Origin: Chloroflexota bacterium
GTDB lineage: Bacteria; Chloroflexota; Limnocylindria; QHBO01
Direction of reading: 5' to 3'
DNA: 10,030 nt
Assembly (NCBI GenBank): GCA_023250255.1
Contig: JAHFBB010000016.1
Span: 1 to 10,030 of the forward strand
A model generated the notes under the pieces. The model did no database searches, was not told the DNA's origin, and saw only the letters and a list, made by a program, of their open reading frames with translations. Positions 4,728 to 10,030 of this stretch are shown here, piece by piece (within the stretch, counting starts at the first letter, position 1; every line of letters begins with the position of its first letter). A program made the translations under genes and the position numbers.

Positions 4728-5857
4728 GCCGGGTCCACTCTCAGGGTCGCCGAGATCGCGTCCACGCTGATCGTGCCCAGTACGGCGTCGTGCGCATCGA
4801 CCACCACGCCGCTCTGCACGTCGGCGGCCAGCAGGGCCGACAACGCGTCGCGCAACGTGGACTCCGGCTGGAGGAGGGCGGAGCCGGGCACGGCCTCGGT
4901 ATCGCTCAATGGGCCGTCGGCGTTGAGCGCCTCCCGCGACAGCCAGCCCAGCGGGCGGCGCTGGCCATCGGTCAGCAGGACGAATGCGCCGTCGTCGGGT
5001 AGCCGCGCTCGGACGGCCGCGCGCTGCTCACCAACCCGGGCAAGCAGCGGCTGGTCCAGCGGAAGGTCGCCCACCCGCGACAGGGAAAGGCGCTTGAGTC
5101 CGCGATCCGCGCCCACGAACTGCTCTACGAACGGGCTGGCCGGGGCCGACAGGATGGCATTGGGCGTGTCGTACTGGGTGAGTGCGCCGCCGACGTCGAG
5201 GATCGCAATCCGGTCGGCCATCTTGATTGCCTCATCCACGTCATGGGTCACGAAGATGACGGTTGCGCCGAGTTCGTCCTGAATCCGCAGGAACTCGTTC
5301 TGCAGACGCTCGCGGCGGATGGGGTCCACCGCTCCGAACGGCTCGTCCATCAACAGCACCGATGGTCGGGCGGCGAGCGCCCGCGCCACCCCGACCCGTT
5401 GCCGTTCGCCGCCCGACAGGGCAGCCGGATATCGGTCGCGATAGGTCTCGGGGTCGAGGCCGACTAGCAGCAGCAGTTCGTCAACCCGCTCGGCAACGTC
5501 GGCCTTCGCCCACCGCAGGAGGTTCGGCACCACCGCCACGTTCTGGCCGATGGTCAGGTGCGGGAACAGCCCGACCTGCTGGATGACGTAGCCGATGCGC
5601 CGGCGGAGCTCAACGGCGGGCAAGCCGGCGACGTCCTGGTCGTCGATCAGAACCCGACCGCTCGTCGGCTCGACCAGTCGATTGACCATTCGCATGGTCG
5701 TCGTCTTGCCACATCCGGACGGTCCGACAAGGACGCAGATCTCACCGGCGGGAACCGTCAACGACAGGTCACGAACGGCCGGCGGCCCAGCGCCGTAGCG
5801 CTTTTCGACGTGCTCGAAGCTCACGGCAGACGCCGTTGGCGCGGCGGCGGAAATCAC
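4724..5857 (-). CDS. opuCA: Osmoprotectant ABC transporter ATPase with C-terminal CBS-type region
   Basis: The 377-residue cytoplasmic subunit hydrolyses ATP to power osmolyte uptake. The nucleotide-binding domain (residues 12-250) has Walker A GPSGCGKTT (45-53), Q-loop YVIQQVGLFPH, signature LSGGERQR (147-154), Walker B VLLMDEP (167-173) and the H-loop THD (His205). Residues 255-375 form a CBS-pair-like region. The second repeat (VPGSALLQPESTLRDALSAL, GVVVDAHDAVLGTISVDAI) is clear and the first is weak. In OpuCA/OpuA homologues this region senses ionic strength or c-di-AMP. The GTG at 5857 overlaps the preceding gene's TGA as GTGA (5854-5857), and TATCAT also lies 7 nt upstream. The frame remains open far upstream to 6469, but that stretch is antisense-frame shadow of the membrane protein gene and has no ABC homology. 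Confidence 0.93.
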   Translation of the reverse strand: MISAAAPTASAVSFEHVEKRYGAGPPAVRDLSLTVPAGEICVLVGPSGCGKTTTMRMVNRLVEPTSGRVLIDDQDVAGLPAVELRRRIGYVIQQVGLFPHLTIGQNVAVVPNLLRWAKADVAERVDELLLLVGLDPETYRDRYPAALSGGERQRVGVARALAARPSVLLMDEPFGAVDPIRRERLQNEFLRIQDELGATVIFVTHDVDEAIKMADRIAILDVGGALTQYDTPNAILSAPASPFVEQFVGADRGLKRLSLSRVGDLPLDQPLLARVGEQRAAVRARLPDDGAFVLLTDGQRRPLGWLSREALNADGPLSDTEAVPGSALLQPESTLRDALSALLAADVQSGVVVDAHDAVLGTISVDAISATLRVDPA

Positions 5858-7857
5858 GGGCTGGATGATAGGTGGAAGATGCGGATCGGCCCCCTGCTGA
5901 AAACCTCTTCGAATCCCGCCGCCGCCGCGAAATCCACCGGCCGATCGCACGGGCTGGGTCCACCGCCGGTAATGACATAGGTGGCGCCGAAACTCTGCAT
6001 GAGGTCGGCGGAACGGACTGGATCTCCGCCGCAATAGATCTCGTTCACCGCGGCTGCCCGCTGTGACGGGTCGTAGCCGAGGTTGCCGATGTACGGCGTG
6101 AAGGTCAGCAGTCGCAATCGACCGGCCGGGTCGGTGGGGGCGTGCAGCCAGCCGTCGGTCACGAATACCGAGCGCTCGGGTGTCTCGGCGGCGATCCAGT
6201 CGGCTGCGACCAGCTCGTCGTCGCCCAGGACTCCGTAGGCCGAGGTGGCGGTCCAGGCAGCGGCCAGCAGCGGAGACAGGAGGCTGATGGCCACCAGTCC
6301 AACGACCAGCGGTCGGGGCCAGCGGGCCAGCAGCCAGGCCGCAAGGATCGCGACTGCGATCCACATCAGCTGGAAATACTTGTTCATGTCGAAGCTGATG
6401 CCGCTCAACTGGACCAGGTTGGGCACCGCGAACAGGCCAATGAACCAGGTGGTCAGGAATGCCCGCCACGGCGGCCGCCCAACGATCAGCGTCAGGACTG
6501 CCAGCACGAACGGGATGCCCAGGTTCGTCAGGTAGAAGAAGAGAACGCCCAGCGGTCCATCGCTGAACGGCGCCATCTCCCAGCCGACGACCAGCTTCAG
6601 TGCGCCTGAGCCGAGGGCGTTGGTCAGGGCGGGCAGCACGAACGGAATGGCCAGCAGGTACGGCGCCGCCAGCAGGCCCACGGCTCGAGCCATCGCGGGC
6701 AGGCTACGACCGGAGGTCAGCAGCCAGGCGGCAAACAGCAGCGGGATGGCCGGGAAGTAGAAGAACTGGAACGGCGCCAGCAGCGCGCCCGCGAATCCGG
6801 CAGCAACCAGCAACGCCGGCCGGTCCGGCCCTGCGCCCCCCGACCCTCGACGGCGGGGAAACGCGCACACCAGCAACAGGAGGGCCGCCAGGGCCAACGG
6901 CAGGCCATAGGCGGTTGCCCGGTGGACCAGCAGGCCGGTTCCCAGGACCGATGGGATGAAGAAGAACGGCCACTCGGTCAACCACTGGTTGTCGTAGCCA
7001 TGGGCGGCGATGAGGTCCAGCAGCGACCCCTGGCCGGCGGCGGCATCTCCAACGAGCCGAATCCAGCCCATTCCGCCCCCGAGGAGCGCGAGGACTCCGG
7101 TCAGCCAGGCCGCCCGGCGCGCAAGGTGGCCGTGGCCGAAGGCCTTCCGCGCCAGACCAACCACCAGCAGGGTCAGCGTTCCCCCCATGACCGCCGAACC
7201 GAGCACGAACGAGGGGACAACGAACTGATCCGCTGCCCGAGCGCCGATGGCGGCGTGAAAGTCAGCGAACCAGTGGTAGACCAGCGGCAGGCCCGCGTAA
7301 TACGGGACGTCCGGCGGGAAGTTGCCGGCGTTCACCGACTGGGCAATGGCCAAGTGAACCGACAGGTCGCTCCAATTCGAACCGCCCGAGGCGACCCCGC
7401 CGGGAATCACTCGCCACAGGCTGACCCCCAGGACGACGGCGACCAGCACGGTCACCCCCAGCGCCAGCGCGAACACGGGCGACTCGCGCCGAAGGGCCCG
7501 CGTCGCTCCCGGCAGCCATCCGCGGAACGGATGGGCAGATCCGCGCAGCCAGGCGGCAACCGGCAGCAGGAGCGCCAACAGGCCGCTTGCCAGGAATACG
7601 GTTTCGCGCTGATAGCTCCCCAGTGCGGTCGACAGCCACCACACCAGGTGGCTGGATACGGCCACCGAACCGATGATTGCCAATCCCAGCCGCGCAGACC
7701 CGGGGAGCGGCGGTCGCAGCCAGCTGACGAGCACCGCGCCCGGTAGCAGGTAGAGAAGCGGCCAAACGGTGATCGCTGCCAGCGGCGGCACGAACCACGC
7801 TGCCAGCAGGCCGGTCCCGCAGACCAGTCCCGCCACGATCGCCGCGCGCATCCTCAC
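5854..7857 (-). CDS. Polytopic membrane protein, GT-C glycosyltransferase-like
   Basis: The 667-residue product has roughly 12-14 hydrophobic segments from residue 5 to 540 and a soluble C-terminal domain of about 120 residues. An extracytoplasmic loop after the fourth or fifth segment reads SNWSDLSVHLAIAQSVNAGN, then FPPDVPYYAGLPLVYHWFAD (160-199). An acidic residue near a WxD..H motif followed by a Tyr/Pro-rich YxxGLPxxYHW segment is typical of GT-C/PMT-like enzymes (also DUF2298-like) that use polyprenyl-phosphate sugars. SFDMNKYFQLMW (488-499) and the C-terminal ADWIAAETPERSVFVTDGWL and ATYVIT motifs also fit that superfamily. It probably glycosylates an envelope component; donor and acceptor are unknown. 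The GTG at 7857 is chosen over the ATG two codons later because TATCCT lies exactly 7 nt before it. It is transcribed divergently from folE. Confidence 0.7.
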   Translation of the reverse strand: MRMRAAIVAGLVCGTGLLAAWFVPPLAAITVWPLLYLLPGAVLVSWLRPPLPGSARLGLAIIGSVAVSSHLVWWLSTALGSYQRETVFLASGLLALLLPVAAWLRGSAHPFRGWLPGATRALRRESPVFALALGVTVLVAVVLGVSLWRVIPGGVASGGSNWSDLSVHLAIAQSVNAGNFPPDVPYYAGLPLVYHWFADFHAAIGARAADQFVVPSFVLGSAVMGGTLTLLVVGLARKAFGHGHLARRAAWLTGVLALLGGGMGWIRLVGDAAAGQGSLLDLIAAHGYDNQWLTEWPFFFIPSVLGTGLLVHRATAYGLPLALAALLLLVCAFPRRRGSGGAGPDRPALLVAAGFAGALLAPFQFFYFPAIPLLFAAWLLTSGRSLPAMARAVGLLAAPYLLAIPFVLPALTNALGSGALKLVVGWEMAPFSDGPLGVLFFYLTNLGIPFVLAVLTLIVGRPPWRAFLTTWFIGLFAVPNLVQLSGISFDMNKYFQLMWIAVAILAAWLLARWPRPLVVGLVAISLLSPLLAAAWTATSAYGVLGDDELVAADWIAAETPERSVFVTDGWLHAPTDPAGRLRLLTFTPYIGNLGYDPSQRAAAVNEIYCGGDPVRSADLMQSFGATYVITGGGPSPCDRPVDFAAAAGFEEVFSRGPIRIFHLSSSP
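5865..5870 (-). promoter_or_regulatory. Possible internal leaderless -10 box for the opuC operon
   Basis: TATCAT on the minus strand is followed by 7 nt (CCAGCCC) and then the GTG at 5857. It lies inside the last codons of the upstream membrane-protein gene. It could provide osmolyte-importer transcription independent of that gene. Because the two genes also overlap by GTGA, readthrough from upstream is equally possible. Confidence 0.4.
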
Positions 7858-7864
7858 GCCGGCG

Positions 7865-7870
7865 AGGATA
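7865..7870 (-). promoter_or_regulatory. Leaderless -10 box for the membrane protein gene
   Basis: TATCCT on the minus strand, then 7 nt (CGCCGGC), then the GTG at 7857. It decides the GTG start over the nearby ATG. It faces away from the folE -10 box, with 16 bp between the two hexamers. No -35 is recognised. Confidence 0.55.
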
Positions 7871-7886
7871 GGTCAGGAGCCCCTGC

Positions 7887-7892
7887 TACGAT
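7887..7892 (+). promoter_or_regulatory. Extended -10, leaderless promoter of folE
   Basis: TGC-TACGAT (7884-7892) carries the TGn extension and a TANNNT box, followed by 7 nt (GCCGGTC) and a GTG at 7900. The ATG at 7891 overlaps the box itself, so the GTG is the more likely start. The upstream flank shows no -35 hexamer, consistent with an extended -10. Confidence 0.6.
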
Positions 7893-7899
7893 GCCGGTC

Positions 7900-8481
7900 G
7901 TGGAGGACGAGCGCCCGATTGTCGATGCCGTGCGGGCCATCCTGGTGGCCATCGGTGAGGACCCCGCGCGCGAAGGCCTGGCCGATACCCCCGGTCGGGT
8001 GGAGCGACAGTGGGCCGAGTTGACCTCGGGCTACTCGGCGGACCCAGCGATTTCGCTGGGGACCACCTTCGAGGTGGACTACGACGAGATGGTCGTCGTC
8101 CGGGATATCGCCTTCTACTCCCTGTGTGAGCATCACCTGCTGCCTTTCCACGGCCGGGTGCAGGTCGGATATCTGCCTCGTGGCCGGGTGGTTGGGCTGT
8201 CGAAGATCCCACGCTTGGTCGAAGCCTTTGCTCACCGGCTCCAGGTCCAGGAACGGATGACCCAGCAGATTGCCGAGACGCTGATGACCCATCTCGATCC
8301 GAAGGGAGTGGCCGTGGTGGTCGAAGCTGCGCACCTGTGCACCATGATGCGCGGCGTGCGCCAACAGGAGGCCGTGATGATCACTTCAGCCATGCTGGGC
8401 ACCTTCCGCAGTGACGCGCGCACGCGCAGCGAGTTCCTCACGTTGATCAGCTCCTCTCGATCCACAGCCAGCCTGCCATGA
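7900..8481 (+). CDS. folE: GTP cyclohydrolase I (FolE)
   Basis: The 193-residue enzyme converts GTP to 7,8-dihydroneopterin triphosphate, the first step of tetrahydrofolate (and other pterin) synthesis; homologues are cytoplasmic homodecamers. Landmarks are GEDPAREGLADTPGRV (19-34), the zinc site Cys76 and His79 in SLCEHHLLPFHGRVQVGY with catalytic His78, VGLSKIPRLVEAFAHRLQVQ (98-117), and the third zinc ligand Cys147 in AAHLCTMMRGV. All zinc ligands are present, so it is the zinc-dependent type I enzyme rather than the FolE2 type. The GTG at 7900 is preferred on promoter spacing; the ATG at 7891 would add three residues. The stop overlaps the next start as ATGA (8478-8481). It heads an operon otherwise devoted to B12/acyl-CoA chemistry, an unusual position. 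Confidence 0.95.
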   Translation: MEDERPIVDAVRAILVAIGEDPAREGLADTPGRVERQWAELTSGYSADPAISLGTTFEVDYDEMVVVRDIAFYSLCEHHLLPFHGRVQVGYLPRGRVVGLSKIPRLVEAFAHRLQVQERMTQQIAETLMTHLDPKGVAVVVEAAHLCTMMRGVRQQEAVMITSAMLGTFRSDARTRSEFLTLISSSRSTASLP

Positions 8482-8894
8482 CCGATAGCGGGCGCCGAAC
8501 GCCCATTCGGGTGCTGTTGGCAAAGCCCGGCCTTGACGGCCATGACCGAGGCGCCAAGGTCCTGGCCCGCGGTCTGCGGGACGAGGGATTCGAGGTGATC
8601 TACACCGGCCTGCGCCAGACCCCGGAAATGGTCGCCTCGGCGGCCGCCCAGGAGGACGTGGACGTCATCGGTCTGTCCATCCTGTCGGGGGCGCATATGA
8701 CTCTCGTACCGCGGATCGTCGAGCTTGTCCGCGAAGCAGGAATGAATGACGTGCTGATCTCCGTTGGCGGGATCATTCCCGACGCCGACGTCGCCCGCCT
8801 GAAGGCAGTGGGCGTCGCCGAGATCTTCGGCCCGGGAACGAGCATCGGCGAGGTGGCCCGCTACTTCCGGGAACACGCCCGCCCTGGTGACTGA
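8478..8894 (+). CDS. B12-binding small subunit/domain of an acyl-CoA mutase
   Basis: The 138-residue protein is a stand-alone cobalamin-binding domain of the methylmalonyl-CoA mutase C-terminal type. It has the base-off/His-on motif GLDGHDRGAKV (Asp20, His22, Gly25, where the His ligates cobalt), then GFEVIYTGLRQTPEMV (37-52), DVIGLSILSGAHM (62-74, containing SxL), and ISVGGIIPDADV (94-105) with IFGPGTSIGEV. Stand-alone versions partner with a separate substrate-binding subunit, as in archaeal-type methylmalonyl-CoA, isobutyryl-CoA (IcmB) and 2-hydroxyisobutyryl-CoA (HcmB) mutases. The large subunit is not in this window, so substrate specificity cannot be assigned. It is coupled to folE by ATGA and overlaps meaB by 8 nt. 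No SD is visible. Confidence 0.92.
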   Translation: MTDSGRRTPIRVLLAKPGLDGHDRGAKVLARGLRDEGFEVIYTGLRQTPEMVASAAAQEDVDVIGLSILSGAHMTLVPRIVELVREAGMNDVLISVGGIIPDADVARLKAVGVAEIFGPGTSIGEVARYFREHARPGD

Positions 8895-9813
8895 GCCCGC
8901 CGCCCTGCTGACGGCGGCCATCGGCGGAGACCGCCGGGCGCTGTCCCGTCTGATCACCGTCCTGGAAAATACGGACGATCGCCTGCCCACCATCCTGGCC
9001 GACCTCCTCACGGCCGGTCGCGGGGCCCACCTGGTGGGGGTTACCGGCCCGCCGGGCGGCGGCAAGTCCACGCTGATCGAGACGCTCACGGCGGAGTGGC
9101 GATCGGCCGGGCGGGCAGTCGGCGTGCTCGCGGTTGATCCGAGCAGTCCACTGACCGGTGGCGCGATCCTGGGCGACCGGATTCGGATGATGTCGCACAG
9201 CGCCGATACCGATGTCTTCATCCGCTCGATGGCCTCGCGCGGCGTCCTTGGCGGTCTGGCTGCCACCACCTGGCTGGCGGCAGCCGCGCTGGATGCGGCT
9301 GGTTTCGATCCGATCGTGATCGAGACCGTCGGCGCCGGCCAGTCCGAGGTCGAGGTTGCCGCGCTGGCCGATACAACGGTCGTCGTCGAGGTCCCTGAGA
9401 GGGGGGACGAGGTCCAGGCCATCAAGGCCGGTCTGCTCGAGGTCGCAGACCTGGTCGTCGTGAACAAGGGCGACCGACCGGGTGCCGATCGGGCTGCGCG
9501 TCAACTGCGGGCATTGTTGTCACCCGCGGGGGGCCGCATTCGGCGCGCGGCACCACCGGTCCTGGTCACCTCGGCGCTCGAGCGAACCGGAATCACCGAA
9601 CTCGTCGTGGCGGTGGACAGGCATCGGGCCGTTGCCGACCAGCCGGAACGGGTCCTCAAGCGCGCGGAGGGCCGGATCCTGCGGCTGGTGGCCGACGAGG
9701 CGCGCGCGCGGGCACGGGCGAACCCCGAATGGGCGACCGAGGCCCAGGCCGTCGCCGCCAGTGAGACCGATCCGTTGAGTGCTGCGCGACGACTGCTAGG
9801 CTTGCCGTCGTGA
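8887..9813 (+). CDS. meaB: MeaB/ArgK-type G-protein chaperone of a B12-dependent mutase
   Basis: The 308-residue G3E-family GTPase would load and protect adenosylcobalamin on the mutase. It has Walker A GPPGGGKST (54-62), VDPSSPLTGGAILGDRIRM (83-101), IRSMASRGVLGGLA (112-125), ETVGAGQSEVEVA (146-158), and base-recognition NKGD (193-196). The family usually has NKAD. At residues 169-180 the switch III-like loop reads VPERGDEVQAIK, where the family normally has PG(A/L/M)GD, so the first two loop residues are replaced by bulky charged ones. The GTG at 8887 gives a normal N-terminus and overlaps the B12 subunit gene by 8 nt; there is no SD, so coupling is likely. Adjacency to the B12 subunit strongly supports the role. 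Confidence 0.93.
   Translation: MTEPAALLTAAIGGDRRALSRLITVLENTDDRLPTILADLLTAGRGAHLVGVTGPPGGGKSTLIETLTAEWRSAGRAVGVLAVDPSSPLTGGAILGDRIRMMSHSADTDVFIRSMASRGVLGGLAATTWLAAAALDAAGFDPIVIETVGAGQSEVEVAALADTTVVVEVPERGDEVQAIKAGLLEVADLVVVNKGDRPGADRAARQLRALLSPAGGRIRRAAPPVLVTSALERTGITELVVAVDRHRAVADQPERVLKRAEGRILRLVADEARARARANPEWATEAQAVAASETDPLSAARRLLGLPS
9775..9802 (+). promoter_or_regulatory. Internal promoter for the acyl-CoA dehydrogenase gene
   Basis: TTGAGT (9775-9780), a 16-bp spacer and TAGGCT (9797-9802) preceded by TGC give an extended -10 with a -35 matching TTGA. The -10 is followed by 7 nt (TGCCGTC) and the GTG at 9810, the leaderless spacing. It lies inside the end of meaB, so the downstream gene may be expressed independently as well as by coupling. 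Confidence 0.5.
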
Positions 9814-10030
9814 GCCTCGAGCGGATCTTCGTGGTGGGAGCCGGCCTCATGGGTCACGGCATTGCCCAGGTCAGCGCGGCCGCCGGCAAGCAGGTGACGC
9901 TATCCGACCGCACGGCCGATCTCGCGGAGCGGGGTCGTCAGCGCGTTTCGGGCAACCTCGCGCGGCTGGTCGAGAAGGGCAAGCTCGAGTCGGTCGCCGC
10001 CGACGACATCCTGGGCCGCATCGGCACGAC
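9810..10030 (+). CDS. 3-hydroxyacyl-CoA (3-hydroxybutyryl-CoA) dehydrogenase, 5' part
   Basis: The first 73 codons encode the NAD-binding Rossmann start of the 3HCDH_N family. VSLERIFVVGAGLMGHGIAQ has GxGxxG at Gly10, Gly12 and Gly15, a helix follows, and Asp33 in TLSDRT at the end of the second strand suits NAD rather than NADP. The next helix, RGRQRVSGNLARLVEKGKLE, is the typical continuation. The enzyme interconverts 3-hydroxyacyl-CoA and 3-oxoacyl-CoA, usually on C4 substrates when encoded as a stand-alone Hbd/FadB2 protein. The GTG overlaps the meaB stop as GTGA (9810-9813). The gene runs off the window, so the catalytic His and C-terminal domain are unseen, and a multifunctional fusion cannot be excluded. 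Confidence 0.9.
   Translation, partial: MSLERIFVVGAGLMGHGIAQVSAAAGKQVTLSDRTADLAERGRQRVSGNLARLVEKGKLESVAADDILGRIGT

Noticed and set aside
4191..5282. 363-codon open frame on the plus strand
   Set aside because: It is antisense to the first permease and the ATPase, and its composition is typical of a shadow frame.
5858..6469. In-frame upstream extension of the ATPase gene, giving a 581-residue product
   Set aside because: The extra 204 residues lie within the membrane-protein gene in another frame and are Arg/Gly/Pro-rich with no homology I recognise. The GTGA overlap and TATCAT box support the start at 5857.
8232..9467. 411-codon open frame on the minus strand
   Set aside because: It is antisense to folE, the B12 subunit and meaB, all of which have intact catalytic motifs. 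It has no domain and no promoter box.
1..10030. Defence island, prophage, transposon or toxin-antitoxin system
   Set aside because: No integrase, transposase, nuclease, phage or toxin-like gene was recognised. The RHH-like unit has no adjacent toxin gene and is embedded in a much larger protein.

Overview
The window is high-GC, gene-dense bacterial chromosome. It has no mobile elements, CRISPR arrays or tRNA/rRNA genes that I can see. GTG starts are frequent, 4-nt GTGA/ATGA overlaps are common, and Shine-Dalgarno (SD) sites are nearly absent. A TANNNT box exactly 7 nt before the start codon recurs, which points to widespread leaderless mRNAs. Together with the gene content (zinc-ribbon membrane protein, DUF1684 protein, large GT-C-like membrane enzyme, stand-alone B12-binding mutase subunit with MeaB) this suggests Chloroflexota (Limnocylindria/Ellin6529-like) or a deep Actinomycetota-like lineage. 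That assignment is inference.

Layout: (1) 2-160, plus strand: 3' end of a dodecin gene. It converges on (2) 1108-170, minus: a basic chromatin-like protein with a DRP-repeat N-terminus, a ribbon-helix-helix-like segment, two AT-hooks and a HARE-HTH-like C-terminus. (3) 2236-1161, minus: a two-gene unit, a DUF1684 protein and a zinc-ribbon single-pass membrane protein. (4) 7857-2319, minus: a GT-C-like polytopic membrane protein, then a complete osmoprotectant (OpuC/OsmVWXY-type) ABC importer in the order ATPase, permease, permease, lipoprotein. The first four genes overlap by 4 nt at each junction. Two hairpins follow the lipoprotein gene, and the second abuts the promoter of unit 3. (5) 7900-10030, plus, divergent from unit 4: folE (GTP cyclohydrolase I), a B12-binding acyl-CoA mutase small subunit, meaB, and the 5' part of a 3-hydroxyacyl-CoA dehydrogenase gene, with overlaps of 4, 8 and 4 nt.

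Functional reading: unit 4 takes up quaternary-ammonium osmolytes behind an envelope glycosyltransferase-type protein. Unit 5 links a B12-dependent carbon-skeleton rearrangement (mutase subunit plus its G-protein chaperone) to acyl-CoA oxidation, with pterin/folate synthesis placed first. I see no clear new defence or mobile system. The most unusual items are the DNA-binding protein of unit 2, the regular leaderless-promoter spacing, and the folE-B12 operon.
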